DNA of 64,000 nt, taken from the NCBI RefSeq assembly GCF_003574625.1, contig NZ_QNUJ01000003.1, forward strand, positions 372,001-436,000, in the 5' to 3' direction. Below, in pieces: positions 17,362 through 26,428 of this stretch; positions within the stretch are counted from its first letter, which is position 1, and every line of letters begins with the position of its first letter. Source of the DNA: Shinella zoogloeoides. Its GTDB lineage: Bacteria; Pseudomonadota; Alphaproteobacteria; Rhizobiales; Rhizobiaceae. The position numbers were made by a program, and so were the translations under genes. The notes beneath the pieces were generated by a model. The model was given only the letters and a program-made list of their open reading frames with translations, ran no database searches and was not told where the DNA came from.

Positions 17362-17574
17362 ATGAGCGACGACAAGACCCTCGCCTTCACCGTTGAAGAC
17401 ATGACCTGCGGGCACTGCGCCAGGACGATCACCGGCGCGGTGCTTGCCGCCTACCCTGCCGCCAGGGTCGATATCGATCTTGCCGCAAAGCGCGTCTCCG
17501 TCGAGAATGCCGGCGACCGCGCCGCCGTCGCTTCCGTCATCGCGGCCGAGGGCTATTCGCCGGTTGACGCCTGA
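17362..17574 (+). CDS. Heavy-metal-associated domain mini-protein (CopZ-like copper chaperone)
   Basis: A 70-aa single HMA domain with the metal-binding loop DMTCGHC (Cys16 and Cys19) and the usual beta-alpha-beta-beta-alpha-beta length. Such free-standing domains shuttle Cu(I) to P-type ATPases. The GHC form (rather than ASC) is common in CopZ-like proteins. The ATG at 17362 has AGGAGA upstream; a TTG two codons earlier is in frame but less likely. It is preceded by its own CueR-type promoter and lies 75 bases before the CopA gene, which also has its own. Confidence 0.85.
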   Translation: MSDDKTLAFTVEDMTCGHCARTITGAVLAAYPAARVDIDLAAKRVSVENAGDRAAVASVIAAEGYSPVDA

Positions 17575-17590
17575 TGCGTCAAGTTGGCAC

Positions 17591-17621
17591 TTGACCTTGA
17601 CACGATGGGAAGGTGCACGAT
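17591..17621 (+). promoter_or_regulatory. CueR-type promoter upstream of copA
   Basis: TTGACC (17591-17596), a 19-base spacer and CACGAT at 17616-17621 embed the dyad ACCTT...AAGGT (17594-17614, with GGGAAGGT as the better half). Spacing equals that of the first CueR box. The 9-mer AAGGTGCAC recurs around 17610 and again just before the copA start, at the ribosome site. Confidence 0.72.
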
Positions 17622-17649
17622 CTATCCGACTTAGGATGAAAGGTGCACC

Positions 17650-20112
17650 ATGCTCACCGAAACCGACCGGCAGACCATCAAGCTTTCCATCTCCGACATG
17701 ACCTGCGCCTCCTGCGTGCGCCGGGTGGAGAAGGCCATAGAGAAGGTGCCGGGCGTTGCCGGCGCCGCCGTCAATCTCGCGACGGAAAAGGCCGAGGTGA
17801 CCTTTGCCGGCACGCCCGATATCGCGGCCGTCGCCGATGCCGTGCGCAAGGCGGGTTATGGCGTTGCGGAGGAGGTGCTGGAATTTCCCGTCGAGGGCAT
17901 GACCTGCGCCTCCTGCATCGGCCGCGTCGAGAAGGCGCTGAAGGCCGTGCCCGGCGTGCTGGAGGCCACCGCCAACCTTGCGCAGGAGCGTGCCCGCGTG
18001 CGCTTTCCCAAGGGGGTCACGTCCTTCGAGGAACTGGCCGCCGCCATCGAGCGCAGCGGCTACAAGGCCATTCGCGAAACGGCCGCCGCGCCCGAGGAGG
18101 ATCGGCGCGCCGCCGAGGCGAGGACGCTGCGGCGCGATCTTCTGATCGCCGCCGTGCTCACGGCGCCGCTCTTCGTCATGGAGATGGGGGCACATGCCTT
18201 CCCCTCCTTCGGCCACTACATCCATGAAACGCTCGGCATGCAGACGAGCCGGGTGATCCAGTTCGTGCTCGCGACGCTGGTGCTTCTCGGCCCGGGGCTG
18301 CGCTTCTTCCGCAAGGGCATTCCGAGTTTGTTGCGCCTTGCGCCGGACATGAATTCGCTCGTCGTCATCGGCACCTTCGCCGCCTGGAGCTTTTCCACCG
18401 TCGCAACCTTCGCGCCGGGCCTGCTGCCAGGCGGCACGGCCAATGTCTATTTCGAGGCGGCCGCGGTCATCGTGACCCTCATTCTTGCCGGGCGTTATCT
18501 GGAGGCCCGCGCCAAGGGGCGCACTGGCGAGGCGATCCGGCACCTTGCCGGCCTGCGCGCCAAATCCGCCCGCGTGCTGCGCGACGGCAAGCCGGAGGAC
18601 GTGCCGCTGGAAAGCGTCGTGCCCGGCGATATCGTGCTGGTGCGGCCGGGCGAAAAGGTGCCGGTCGATGGCGAGGTGACGGACGGCAGCTCGTATGTCG
18701 ACGAATCCATGATCACCGGCGAACCGATGCCGGTAGCGCGCACGGCGGGCGACATGGTGACGGGCGGCACGGTGAACACGACCGGCTCCCTCACCTTCCG
18801 CGCGACCCGCGTCGGCGCCGATACCGTGCTCTCGCAAATCATCCGCATGGTGGAGGACGCACAGGCGGCGAAGCTGCCGATCCAGGCGCTGGTCGACCGC
18901 GTGACGCAATGGTTCGTGCCAGCGGTCATCGCCGTCGCACTGGTGACCTTCGGCCTCTGGCTGGCGCTGGGACCAGACCTGGTCCTCGCCCATGCGCTGG
19001 TCAATGCCGTCGCCGTGCTGATCATCGCCTGCCCCTGCGCCATGGGGCTTGCGACGCCCACCTCCATCATCACCGGCACCGGGCGGGCCGCCGAGCTTGG
19101 CGTGCTCTTCCGCCAGGGCACGGCGCTCCAGACGCTTGAAGGCACCGAGATCGTCGCCGTCGACAAGACCGGTACGCTGACGCTCGGCCATCCGTCACTG
19201 ACGGAGATCGTGCCGGCGGCGGGCTTTGGCCGCGCCGACGTCCTCACCTTGGTCGCCGCCGCCGAGGTGCATTCGGAGCATCCGATCGCGATGGCCATCC
19301 ATGAGGCGGCCGTGGCGGAGGGCATCGACCTGCCGGCGGCGTCCGGCTTCGTGGCGACCTCGGGACAGGGCATTTCCGCAGACGTCTCCGGCCGCAGGGT
19401 GGAGGCCGGTTCGGTCGGCTTCATGCAGGCGCGCGGCCTCGATGTCGCTCCCTTTGCAGGGGATGTCGAGCGACTGGCCGCCGAGGGCGCCTCGCCTCTC
19501 TATGCCGCCATCGACGGCAAGCTCGCCGCGCTCTTCGCCGTCACCGACCCGGTGAAGCCGACGACGAAGGCAGCGGTCGCGGCCCTGAAGGCGCTCGGCA
19601 TCGAGGTGGCGATGATCACCGGCGACAACCGCCGCACCGCCGAGGCCGTGGCGGCGAAGCTCGGCATTACCAGGGTGATGGCCGAGGTGCTGCCGGACGG
19701 AAAGGTCGCCGCGGTGCGCGAGCTTTCGGCCAATGGCGCGAAGAAGGTCGCCTTCGTCGGCGACGGGATCAACGATGCGCCGGCACTGGCCGCCGCCGAT
19801 ACGGGCATCGCCATCGGCACCGGCACGGACGTCGCCATCGAGAGCGCCGACGTGGTGCTGATGGCCGGCGACATGCGAGGGGTTGCGACCGGCATCGCCC
19901 TGTCGCGGGCGACGATGCGCAACATCCGCCAGAACCTCTTCTGGGCCTTCGGCTACAATGTCGCGCTCATTCCGCTCGCCGCCGGCCTGTTCTACCCGGC
20001 CTTCGGCATCCAGCTTTCGCCCGCGCTGGCGGCGGGCGCCATGGCGCTCTCCAGCGTCTTCGTGGTTACGAACGCGCTGCGGCTGAAGCGTTTCAAGGGA
20101 GGTGCGGCATGA
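17650..20112 (+). CDS. copA: Cu(I)-exporting P1B-type ATPase
   Basis: Inner-membrane copper efflux pump of 820 aa. Two N-terminal HMA domains carry MTCASC at residues 17-22 and 84-89. Membrane helices start near residue 155. Further motifs in order are the actuator TGEP (in MITGEPMPV), the intramembrane metal motif Cys461-Pro-Cys463, the phosphorylated Asp505 in DKTGTLT, the P1B-specific SEHPIA, and the hinge GDGINDAPA from 704. CPC together with two CASC HMA domains specifies Cu(I)/Ag(I) rather than Zn or Co. Its stop overlaps the cueR start (ATGA), so pump and regulator are translationally coupled under the same CueR promoter. Confidence 0.95.
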   Translation: MLTETDRQTIKLSISDMTCASCVRRVEKAIEKVPGVAGAAVNLATEKAEVTFAGTPDIAAVADAVRKAGYGVAEEVLEFPVEGMTCASCIGRVEKALKAVPGVLEATANLAQERARVRFPKGVTSFEELAAAIERSGYKAIRETAAAPEEDRRAAEARTLRRDLLIAAVLTAPLFVMEMGAHAFPSFGHYIHETLGMQTSRVIQFVLATLVLLGPGLRFFRKGIPSLLRLAPDMNSLVVIGTFAAWSFSTVATFAPGLLPGGTANVYFEAAAVIVTLILAGRYLEARAKGRTGEAIRHLAGLRAKSARVLRDGKPEDVPLESVVPGDIVLVRPGEKVPVDGEVTDGSSYVDESMITGEPMPVARTAGDMVTGGTVNTTGSLTFRATRVGADTVLSQIIRMVEDAQAAKLPIQALVDRVTQWFVPAVIAVALVTFGLWLALGPDLVLAHALVNAVAVLIIACPCAMGLATPTSIITGTGRAAELGVLFRQGTALQTLEGTEIVAVDKTGTLTLGHPSLTEIVPAAGFGRADVLTLVAAAEVHSEHPIAMAIHEAAVAEGIDLPAASGFVATSGQGISADVSGRRVEAGSVGFMQARGLDVAPFAGDVERLAAEGASPLYAAIDGKLAALFAVTDPVKPTTKAAVAALKALGIEVAMITGDNRRTAEAVAAKLGITRVMAEVLPDGKVAAVRELSANGAKKVAFVGDGINDAPALAAADTGIAIGTGTDVAIESADVVLMAGDMRGVATGIALSRATMRNIRQNLFWAFGYNVALIPLAAGLFYPAFGIQLSPALAAGAMALSSVFVVTNALRLKRFKGGAA

Positions 20113-20519
20113 ATATCGGCGAAGCGGCGGAGGCGACGGGCGTCACCGCCAAGATGATCCGGCATTACGAGCAGATCGGCCTCATCCGCGCGGCCGGCCG
20201 CACGGGCTCCGGCTACCGTGTCTACGGCCCGAAGGACCTCTCCACGCTCTCCTTCATCCGCCGCGCGCGCGACCTCGGCTTCTCCATCGCCCAGATCCGC
20301 GACCTTCTCACCCTCTGGCAGGACCGCGCCCGCGCCTCCTCCGACGTCAAGCGCATCGCCAGCGAGCATATCGACGAGATGCGGGCCAAGATGCAGCTGC
20401 TGCAGGAGATGGTCCACACGCTGGAACACCTCTCCGCCCACTGCCACGGCGACGACCGGCCGGACTGCCCGATCCTCGAGCAGCTGGCGAGCGGGAAAAG
20501 CGAAGAGGCGTGCTGCTAG
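20109..20519 (+). CDS. cueR: MerR family copper-responsive regulator
   Basis: A 136-aa MerR-type activator. The helix-turn-helix reads [21 protein letters not shown] with [17 protein letters not shown] following. The metal loop has Cys112 and Cys120 in [12 protein letters not shown], matching in position and spacing the two Cu(I) ligands of E. coli CueR. A CC pair ends the protein, as in several CueR homologues. The gene overlaps the copA stop by 4 bases. The two CueR-type promoters upstream are its likely targets, making the operon self-inducing by copper. Confidence 0.93.
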   Translation: MNIGEAAEATGVTAKMIRHYEQIGLIRAAGRTGSGYRVYGPKDLSTLSFIRRARDLGFSIAQIRDLLTLWQDRARASSDVKRIASEHIDEMRAKMQLLQEMVHTLEHLSAHCHGDDRPDCPILEQLASGKSEEACC

Positions 20520-20522
20520 CGC

Positions 20523-20924
20523 CTAGCTATCGAGCCAATTCTCAAGCCGGAGGCCCGGATAGACCGCGAAGTCGCGAAGGTTGTTGGTGACAAGCACGAC
20601 ATCGGCGGCGATGGCGTGGGCGGCGATGAGCTTGTCGAGATGATCGGACTTCCGCTCGCGCGTCGCCATGCGCACCGGCCCGTAGGCGCCTCCCGCCAAC
20701 CGGTCGAACGGCAGGACGGGAATGAGCTCGACCAGATCGCTCAGATTCCTGCCCTCCCGCGCTGGATCGCTGGAAGCGGCGACACCGTATTGCAGCTCGG
20801 CATAGGTGATGGCGGACATCGCGACATCACCGACCTGACACGCCGCGAAACGGCGCGCCACCTGCTCCGGCTGGTTCTTCATGAGATAGATACACATGTT
20901 CGTGTCGAGCATGTAGCGCGGCAT
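20523..20924 (-). CDS. vapC: PIN domain toxin (VapC-like ribonuclease)
   Basis: A 133-aa PIN-domain RNase, toxin half of a type II toxin-antitoxin pair. Acidic metal-binding residues are Asp7 in YMLDTN, Glu43 in TYAELQYG and Asp97 in HLDKLIAAHAIA, with the late VTNNLRDF motif. This matches the MvpT/VapC tRNA-cleaving subgroup (start MLDTNMCIYLMK). Its ATG overlaps the antitoxin stop by one base (TGATG). It ends 3 bases from the convergent cueR stop. Target RNA is not known. Confidence 0.92.
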   Translation of the reverse strand: MPRYMLDTNMCIYLMKNQPEQVARRFAACQVGDVAMSAITYAELQYGVAASSDPAREGRNLSDLVELIPVLPFDRLAGGAYGPVRMATRERKSDHLDKLIAAHAIAADVVLVTNNLRDFAVYPGLRLENWLDS

Positions 20925-21160
20925 CAGAGCGTATCCCGCTCAGCCTGCTCCTGGTCGCCGCGTCCTTCGGCCATGAAATCCGGCGAGAAACGCGCGAAGC
21001 GATCGAGAACGCCGGCAAGCGAGCGTCGTGCCGGGCGGATACGCAGTTCGTCGCCGACGCGCTCGATCTCCATCTCGACTTCGGTATTCTCATAGGCGAG
21101 GTCCGATGGGATGCGGACCGCCTGGGAATTGCCGTTCCTGAAAACGCGGGTTCTGTGCAT
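20924..21160 (-). CDS. vapB: VapB-type antitoxin (AbrB/MazE-like fold)
   Basis: A 78-aa antitoxin. The N-terminal swapped-hairpin DNA-binding domain reads RTRVFRNGNSQAVRIPSDL, the classic VapB/MazE signature. The acidic C-terminal tail (SPDFMAEGRGDQEQAERDTL) is the part that neutralises VapC. The ATG at 21160 is chosen over the longer open frame because AAGGAG lies 8 bases before it. It is the first gene of the pair and probably autorepresses the short promoter region 21161-21223. Confidence 0.92.
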   Translation of the reverse strand: MHRTRVFRNGNSQAVRIPSDLAYENTEVEMEIERVGDELRIRPARRSLAGVLDRFARFSPDFMAEGRGDQEQAERDTL

Positions 21161-21223
21161 CGCCTGCTCCTTTGACAGAGGAATAGCACAAAAGCCGCGC
21201 AACGTACACACCTGTGTATGTAC

Positions 21224-21616
21224 TCAGGCCACCGCCGAAAGGTGTTCGTGTACGGCGAGCCAGTGGCCGGTGGGGTCGCGGGAAAAGACGATGGTTTCGC
21301 GTTCGTTGTTGGTCAGCCTTTCGCCGCCCACCGAAAGTTCGGTTTCGACAGCGTGGGTGAAGATGGCGACGTCGCCGAGGAGCTGGACGCGGCGGTCGGT
21401 GGAGCGGCAGGCGTGGATGCGGAAGCCGTCGCGTTCCTCCCAGAGCGCCCATTCGGCCTCGTAGGCGGCGCGGCCGTCGAGGGGGCGGTCGAGATTGTAG
21501 AATAGGAAAGTCGCCTGCGGGGCGAAGGCGGCGAAATAGGCGTCGCGGTCGTGGCGGGCGAAGGCGGCAACGAGGGCGTCGGCGGCGGAGAGGACGGCGG
21601 CTTGCGTGTCGGTCAT
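21224..21616 (-). CDS. NTF2-fold (SnoaL/DUF4440-like) protein
   Basis: A 130-aa cone-shaped alpha+beta barrel protein: an initial helix (AAVLSAADALVAAFARHDRDAYFAAFAP), then strands with FLFYNLDRPL, HAVETELSVGGE and WLAVHEHLSA at the end, as in SnoaL/ketosteroid-isomerase-like proteins. Enzyme or binding role is unknown. The ATG at 21616 lies 13 bases after the TetR stop, so both are in one transcript (22256-21224). It may bind or modify the effector of that regulator or a product of the divergent transporter operon; this is inference. Confidence 0.78.
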   Translation of the reverse strand: MTDTQAAVLSAADALVAAFARHDRDAYFAAFAPQATFLFYNLDRPLDGRAAYEAEWALWEERDGFRIHACRSTDRRVQLLGDVAIFTHAVETELSVGGERLTNNERETIVFSRDPTGHWLAVHEHLSAVA

Positions 21617-21629
21617 GCTTTTTCCGGGG

Positions 21630-22256
21630 TCAGACGATCTTGACGGTGCTGATGAGGGCGGCGATGGGCGCGTGCTGGGCTTCGACACGCGCCTTCAGTT
21701 CTTCGAGCGGCATGGTATCGACCTTGCAGAACTCGATGAACATCATGTTGAGGTTGTTGAAGAAAACCTCGCCCATGGCCTTGGCGTCGACGGTCGCATG
21801 CACGACGCCGCGCGCCTGCAGCGTCTCGACGAGCCGCACGACCTGGGCGGAAAGCTGGCCGTCGAGCTCGGTATAGCGGCGGGAGAGCGGGGTTTCGGGT
21901 TGCTGGATGGAGATCGCCATCGCCGTGCGCCACATCTCCTTGGAGAGATAGACGAGGGAGTGGTCGTAATATTGCGCGATCAGCGTGCGCAGCGCTTCGG
22001 CGACGTTGAGCGGGGGGCTCGCGACGATGCGCGCGCCGCCTTCCAGCACCTCGCTCACTTCCATCGCGACGGTGGCGACGAGGATGTCGCCCTTGTTCTG
22101 GTAGTAGTTGTAGAGCGTGCCGACGGAGACCTCGGCCATCTCCGCGATGACCTCGATGCGGGCGTTGTCGTAGCCCTCGCGGCGAAACAGCGTGGCCGCG
22201 GCATCGAGGATGCGGCGCGTCTTGTCCGCCTTCTGTTTTGCCCGCAATCCGGCCAT
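21630..22256 (-). CDS. TetR family regulator
   Basis: Repressor of 208 aa. The N-terminal helix-turn-helix reads RRILDAAATLFRREGYDNAR and VIAEMAEVSVGTLYNYYQNK, a near-consensus TetR domain, followed by the helical ligand-binding domain. A GGAGGGG site precedes the ATG. It is divergent from the ABC operon beginning at 22385; the gap contains a perfect TGAAC-TC-GTTCA palindrome between promoter elements, so it most likely represses that operon. Confidence 0.9.
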   Translation of the reverse strand: MAGLRAKQKADKTRRILDAAATLFRREGYDNARIEVIAEMAEVSVGTLYNYYQNKGDILVATVAMEVSEVLEGGARIVASPPLNVAEALRTLIAQYYDHSLVYLSKEMWRTAMAISIQQPETPLSRRYTELDGQLSAQVVRLVETLQARGVVHATVDAKAMGEVFFNNLNMMFIEFCKVDTMPLEELKARVEAQHAPIAALISTVKIV

Positions 22257-22289
22257 CGGCCCCTCCGCTGAATCTCTTCAAAAATGAGA

Positions 22290-22318
22290 TTGACTTAAAA
22301 AATGAACTCGTTCAATCT
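22290..22318 (+). promoter_or_regulatory. Promoter with TetR-type operator
   Basis: TTGACT (22290-22295), a 17-base spacer and CAATCT (22313-22318) form a promoter for the 22385 operon. The spacer contains the perfect palindrome TGAACTCGTTCA at 22303-22314. Position between -35 and -10 is the classic repressor site, and the adjacent divergent gene encodes a TetR regulator. Confidence 0.6.
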
Positions 22319-22384
22319 TTTTCTCAAGGCGCCATGACGAGCGCCATCCGCAAGGCCATGCGCCTTCAGCCAGAGGGAAAGACG

Positions 22385-23461
22385 ATGACGAAAACCGTTT
22401 CCGGCGGCCTTGCCCGCCGCATGCTTCTTGCCACCGCCGCCACCATTGCCCTTTCGCCCGCCGGCGCGATGGCGCAGGACGAGCTGAACGCCCTCGTCTG
22501 GTGCGACCACACCGACCCGGCGCTGGTCGAGCCCTTCGAGAAGGCCAACAACGTCAAGGTGAACCTCAAGGAATACGAGGGTACGGGCGCGGCGATCTCG
22601 ATCATCGAACAATCCCGCCCGGGCGACTGGGACGTGCTGGTCATCGACGCCGTCGACGTGCCGCGCGCCATCGACATGGACATTCTCGGCGAAATGCCGG
22701 CCGACAAGCTGCCACTCGGCGACCTCTTCCCCGAGGTGCGCATGGACGCGACGACGACCCGCGACGGCAAGGTCTACGCCGTCACGGAGAAGTTCGGCTA
22801 CAACACGATTTCCTACGACAAGACGAAGGTCGACCCGGCCGACATGGAAGACCTCTCGGTCATGTGGTCGGACAAGTACAAGGGCCGCATCGCGCTCTAT
22901 GACTACTATCTGCCCATGGTCGGCCTGACGGGCGTCGCCATCGGCAAGAAGACGGCCGATCTCAAGCAGGACGACCTGCCGGCAATCAAGGAAAAGCTCT
23001 TCGAGATGAAGAAGGTCTCCCGTCAGGTGAGCGACGTCGTCGCCTCGCAGACGGCGCTGGCGACCGGCGAAGTGGATATCGTCGTCGGTGGCGGCGAATG
23101 GCTGACGGCCGGGCTCTCGGCGGAAAAGCCGAACCTCGACTGGACGATCCCCAAACAGGGTGCGCTGCGCTGGGCGCAGTCGATCGGCGTGTTCAAGAAC
23201 TCCGAAAAGCAGGATCTGGCGCTGAAATTCGTGCAGTATATCGTGAGCCCCGAAGGGCAGGCACGGCTTGCCACGTCCTCGTGCTACTGGGCCATGCCTT
23301 CCAATGCCAAGGCCGGCGAGCACCTGACCGACCAGCAGAAGACGGCGCTGCGCTGGGACAAGCAGCCGGAATACCTGAAGAATTCGCAGCTCTATCCGGT
23401 GGCGGATACCGACATGGATGCGGCGATGCAGGATGTCTGGACGGAAATGCTGCAGCAGTAA
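22385..23461 (+). CDS. Polyamine-type substrate-binding protein
   Basis: Periplasmic receptor of 358 aa. The signal peptide is GGLARRMLLATAATIALSPA with cleavage near GAMAQ; the paired Arg makes Tat export possible. The mature chain begins ELNALVWCDHTDPALVEPFE and continues with VNLKEYEGTGAAISIIEQS, a divergent member of the PotD/PotF family. Cysteines near the start (VWCDHT) and end (TSSCYWAMPSN) could form a disulfide. The ATG at 22385 is chosen for its AGAGGGAAAG site. First gene of the operon running to 28603; followed by the RIME-like palindromic repeat. Confidence 0.9.
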   Translation: MTKTVSGGLARRMLLATAATIALSPAGAMAQDELNALVWCDHTDPALVEPFEKANNVKVNLKEYEGTGAAISIIEQSRPGDWDVLVIDAVDVPRAIDMDILGEMPADKLPLGDLFPEVRMDATTTRDGKVYAVTEKFGYNTISYDKTKVDPADMEDLSVMWSDKYKGRIALYDYYLPMVGLTGVAIGKKTADLKQDDLPAIKEKLFEMKKVSRQVSDVVASQTALATGEVDIVVGGGEWLTAGLSAEKPNLDWTIPKQGALRWAQSIGVFKNSEKQDLALKFVQYIVSPEGQARLATSSCYWAMPSNAKAGEHLTDQQKTALRWDKQPEYLKNSQLYPVADTDMDAAMQDVWTEMLQQ

Positions 23462-23505
23462 GGTTTGTGGCGTGACATCACGCCCGCGTATTGCTCCACA
23501 CGGTT

Positions 23506-23640
23506 GCCCCTCACCCTAACCCTCTCCCCGCAAGCGGGGAGAGGGGACTTGCCCTGCGAACTGTCAAAGGGTGGGATACAGCACGGCATATGCCTTCTCC
23601 CCGCCTGCGGGGAGAAGGTGCCGGCAGGCGGATGAGGGGC
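23506..23640. repeat. RIME-like palindromic intergenic element
   Basis: A 135-base element with short inverted ends (GCCCCTCA at 23506, TGAGGGGC at 23633-23640) and two perfect hairpins. The first is CCTCTCCCCGC/GCGGGGAGAGG (23521-23531, 23534-23544); the second is CCTTCTCCCCGC/GCGGGGAGAAGG (23593-23604, 23607-23618). The wording CCCTCACCCTAACCCTCTCC and the end GGCGGATGAGGGGC match the known Rhizobiaceae RIME1-type repeats as I remember them. It sits inside an operon, between the binding-protein and first permease genes. Confidence 0.85.
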
Positions 23641-23685
23641 GAAGCCGCACGGCACGCCCACGAAGCGCGAACGGAGAACCACCCC

Positions 23686-24549
23686 ATGACCGCCACAGCC
23701 CTCGAACGCGCGGAGCGCCGCAAGGCATGGGCCTTTGCCCTGCCGGGGCTGCTCTGGACCGCGCTGTTCTTCCTCGTGCCCTTCGCCTACATGGTGGCGA
23801 TCAGCTTCTGGACGCGGCAGGGGCGCGAGATCGTCGCGACCTGGACGCTCGACAATTACGTCGCCTTCTTCGCCAAGGCGCATTTCTTCAAGGGGCTGGT
23901 GGTCTCGCTGGAGATCACGGCGACCGTCACAGTCATCTCGGTACTGCTCGCCTATCCGCTTGCCTGGATCATCGCCGAGCGGGTGCCGAAGAAATGGCAG
24001 CGCTTCGCCCTCGTCATGGCGATCCTGCCCTTCTGGACCTCCTATGTGGTACGCTCCTATTCCTGGCTGCTGGTGCTCTCCAAGGGCGGCGTCGTCAACC
24101 AGGCGCTGCTCTCAATCGGCATCATCGCCGAACCGCTGGAGCTTTCGGCCAACCGCACCGGCACCGTGATCGGCTTCGTGCATTTCTTCGTCATGCTGCT
24201 GACACTGACGATCTACGCCAACCTCATCCAGCTTTCGCCGAACTATCGCCGCGCTGCGGCGGATCTCGGGGCGAACGCCTTCCAGACCTTCTGGCATGTC
24301 GTGCTGCCGCTGACGCTGCCGGGCATCATGGTCGGCGCGTTCCTGACCTTCGTCCTGTGCATCGGCGACTACATCACGCCGCAGATCCTCGGGGGCAACA
24401 ACGAGCTTGTGCTGCCACAGGTCATCATGCTGCAGCTCGGGCGACGGGCAGACTTCCCGATGGCCGCGGCGCTCTCGCTGGTGCTGATGGTGGTCGTCAC
24501 GCTCGCCTATATCGTCTGCGCCCGCTGGCTGAAGATGGAAAGGACCTGA
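23686..24549 (+). CDS. ABC transporter permease (PotB-like)
   Basis: Permease of 287 aa with about six membrane segments (first: AWAFALPGLLWTALFFLVPFA). The EAA loop reads RRAAADLGANAFQTFWHVVLPLTLPGIMVG and is followed by LCIGDYITPQILGG, very typical of PotB/PotH. The start is placed at 23686 (GGAG site, family-like MTATALERAERRKAW). The open frame runs back into the repeat element to 23491 but that part is translated repeat sequence. Confidence 0.92.
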   Translation: MTATALERAERRKAWAFALPGLLWTALFFLVPFAYMVAISFWTRQGREIVATWTLDNYVAFFAKAHFFKGLVVSLEITATVTVISVLLAYPLAWIIAERVPKKWQRFALVMAILPFWTSYVVRSYSWLLVLSKGGVVNQALLSIGIIAEPLELSANRTGTVIGFVHFFVMLLTLTIYANLIQLSPNYRRAAADLGANAFQTFWHVVLPLTLPGIMVGAFLTFVLCIGDYITPQILGGNNELVLPQVIMLQLGRRADFPMAAALSLVLMVVVTLAYIVCARWLKMERT

Positions 24550-24552
24550 TCC

Positions 24553-25341
24553 ATGCGGCACCTTTCCACCGCGCTCGCCGCGCTCTATGCCGGCCTCATC
24601 TATCTCTTCATCTTCCTGCCCGTCGTCGTGCTGGTGCTCTTCTCCTTCCAGGACGGCACCTTGCCAGTGCCGCCGCTGAACGGGCTGACGCTGCGCTGGT
24701 ACGAGGCGGTGTTCTCCGACGGCAAGCTGATGGCGGCGCTCGGCAATTCGCTGCTGGTGGCGGTGATCTCCTCGGCGGTCGCGTGCATCCTCGGCTTCCT
24801 CGCCGCCTATGCCTTCGCGCGCTATACGCTGCCGGCCTCCGCGCTTCTGCGCGGCCTCATCGTCGCGCCGATGACCGTCAGCACGCTGATCATCGGCCTC
24901 GGCCTCCTCTCCATGCTGAACGTGACGGGCATGCGGCTTTCGCTCCTGACGGTCGGCATCGGCCATGTGGTGATCAACCTGCCGCTCTGCTTTGCCATCA
25001 TCTACGCCTCGATGGGCGGGCATCAGGTGAATATCGAGCGGGCGGCGCGCGACCTCGGGGCGAAGGACTGGCAGGTCATGCTGCTCGTCACCGCGCCCAT
25101 GCTGCTGCCGTCGATCCTTGCCGCCTTCTTCCTCTCCGTCACCTTCAGCTGGGACGAGTTCATCGTCGCCTTCCTGCTGTCGCGCTTCGACGTGACGCTG
25201 CCGGTCGAGATCTGGAGCATGCTGCGCTCCGGCCTCGACCCCAAGACCAACGCCATCGGCAGCGTCGTCTTCCTCATCTCCGTCGTGTTCCTCATCCTCA
25301 TGGAACTCACGGTCTTCAGAAAAACCGGGAAATCCTCATGA
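24553..25341 (+). CDS. ABC transporter permease (PotC-like)
   Basis: Permease of 262 aa with about six membrane segments. The EAA loop is ERAARDLGAKDWQVMLLVTAPMLLPSILA, then VTFSWDEFIVAFLLSRFDVTLPVEIWSML, a PotC/PotI hallmark. The ATG lies 3 bases after the PotB-like stop with AGGA upstream. The gene overlaps the ATPase start by 4 bases. Confidence 0.92.
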   Translation: MRHLSTALAALYAGLIYLFIFLPVVVLVLFSFQDGTLPVPPLNGLTLRWYEAVFSDGKLMAALGNSLLVAVISSAVACILGFLAAYAFARYTLPASALLRGLIVAPMTVSTLIIGLGLLSMLNVTGMRLSLLTVGIGHVVINLPLCFAIIYASMGGHQVNIERAARDLGAKDWQVMLLVTAPMLLPSILAAFFLSVTFSWDEFIVAFLLSRFDVTLPVEIWSMLRSGLDPKTNAIGSVVFLISVVFLILMELTVFRKTGKSS

Positions 25342-26423
25342 CCGCCGACGTTTCCATCAAGAACGCCACCAAGGACTTCGGCGCGTTCCGGGCGCTCGAC
25401 GATGTCTCGCTCGATATCGCGGCCGGCGAGTTCATCGTGCTGCTCGGTCCGTCGGGCTGCGGCAAGACCACGCTGCTCTCCATCCTCGGCGGCTTCATCG
25501 AGCCGACGTCCGGCACGGTTTCCATCGGCGGGCGCGACATGACATATGTCTCGCCGGCCAAGCGGCCGACCACCACCATGTTCCAGGACTATGCGCTCTT
25601 CCCGCATATGTGCCTGCGCGACAATGTCGGCTTCGGCCTGCGCATGCGCGGCATGGGCAAGGCGGAGCGCTACGAGAAGGCCTTCTCCTATCTCGATCTC
25701 GTCGGCCTGAGGGCGTCCTCGGCCAAGAAGCCGCATGAGCTTTCGGGCGGCCAGCGCCAGCGCGTGGCGCTCGCCCGCGCTCTGGCGGTCGATCCCGACG
25801 TGCTGCTGCTCGACGAGCCGCTCGGCGCGCTGGACCTGAAGCTGCGCCGACAGATGCAGGACGAATTGAAGGCGATCCAGAAGCGTGTCGGCACGACCTT
25901 CGTGCACGTCACCCACGACCAGGAGGAGGCGATGGCGATCGCCGACCGCATCGTCGTGATGAACAAGGGCCGTATCGAGGATGTCGGCACGCCGGCCTCG
26001 ATCTATATGCGCCCGCGCTCGCTGTTTTCCGCCGGCTTCATGGGCGAGGCCAATTTCCTGCCGGCGAAGGTCGTGCGCACCGCCGCCGGCGAAGCCGAGC
26101 TGGAGACCGCGCTGGGCCGCGCCGTGCTGCCGGCCTCCACCTTCGTTTCCGGCTTCCCCATTGCCGGAAGCGATGTGACGCTCTGCATTCGCCCGGAGCA
26201 TTTCCGCTCGGCCAATGCCGATGTGCCCACCCTCTCGCTCGGCCACGGCCGCATCACCGGCAGCGCCTTCTTCGGCACGCATCATCGCTGCCATGTCGCG
26301 GCCAACGGCGCGACGCTCACCGCCCATCTGCCGCAGACCGAGACGCCCGAAGTCGGCGCCGAGCTTGACCTGCGGCTGAAGGCGGATAGCATCGTCGTGC
26401 TTCAGGACGGGGCGGGAGTTTAG
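25338..26423 (+). CDS. Polyamine-type ABC transporter ATP-binding protein (PotA-like)
   Basis: ATPase of 361 aa. Walker [13 protein letters not shown], signature [16 protein letters not shown], Walker [13 protein letters not shown] and switch [12 protein letters not shown] are complete. The C-terminal TOBE-type domain begins at SLFSAGFMGEANFLP. The ATG is in a 4-base ATGA overlap with the permease. The MBL-fold gene follows 5 bases after its stop, so the transporter and enzymes are one operon. Confidence 0.93.
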   Translation: MTADVSIKNATKDFGAFRALDDVSLDIAAGEFIVLLGPSGCGKTTLLSILGGFIEPTSGTVSIGGRDMTYVSPAKRPTTTMFQDYALFPHMCLRDNVGFGLRMRGMGKAERYEKAFSYLDLVGLRASSAKKPHELSGGQRQRVALARALAVDPDVLLLDEPLGALDLKLRRQMQDELKAIQKRVGTTFVHVTHDQEEAMAIADRIVVMNKGRIEDVGTPASIYMRPRSLFSAGFMGEANFLPAKVVRTAAGEAELETALGRAVLPASTFVSGFPIAGSDVTLCIRPEHFRSANADVPTLSLGHGRITGSAFFGTHHRCHVAANGATLTAHLPQTETPEVGAELDLRLKADSIVVLQDGAGV

Positions 26424-26428
26424 AATCG

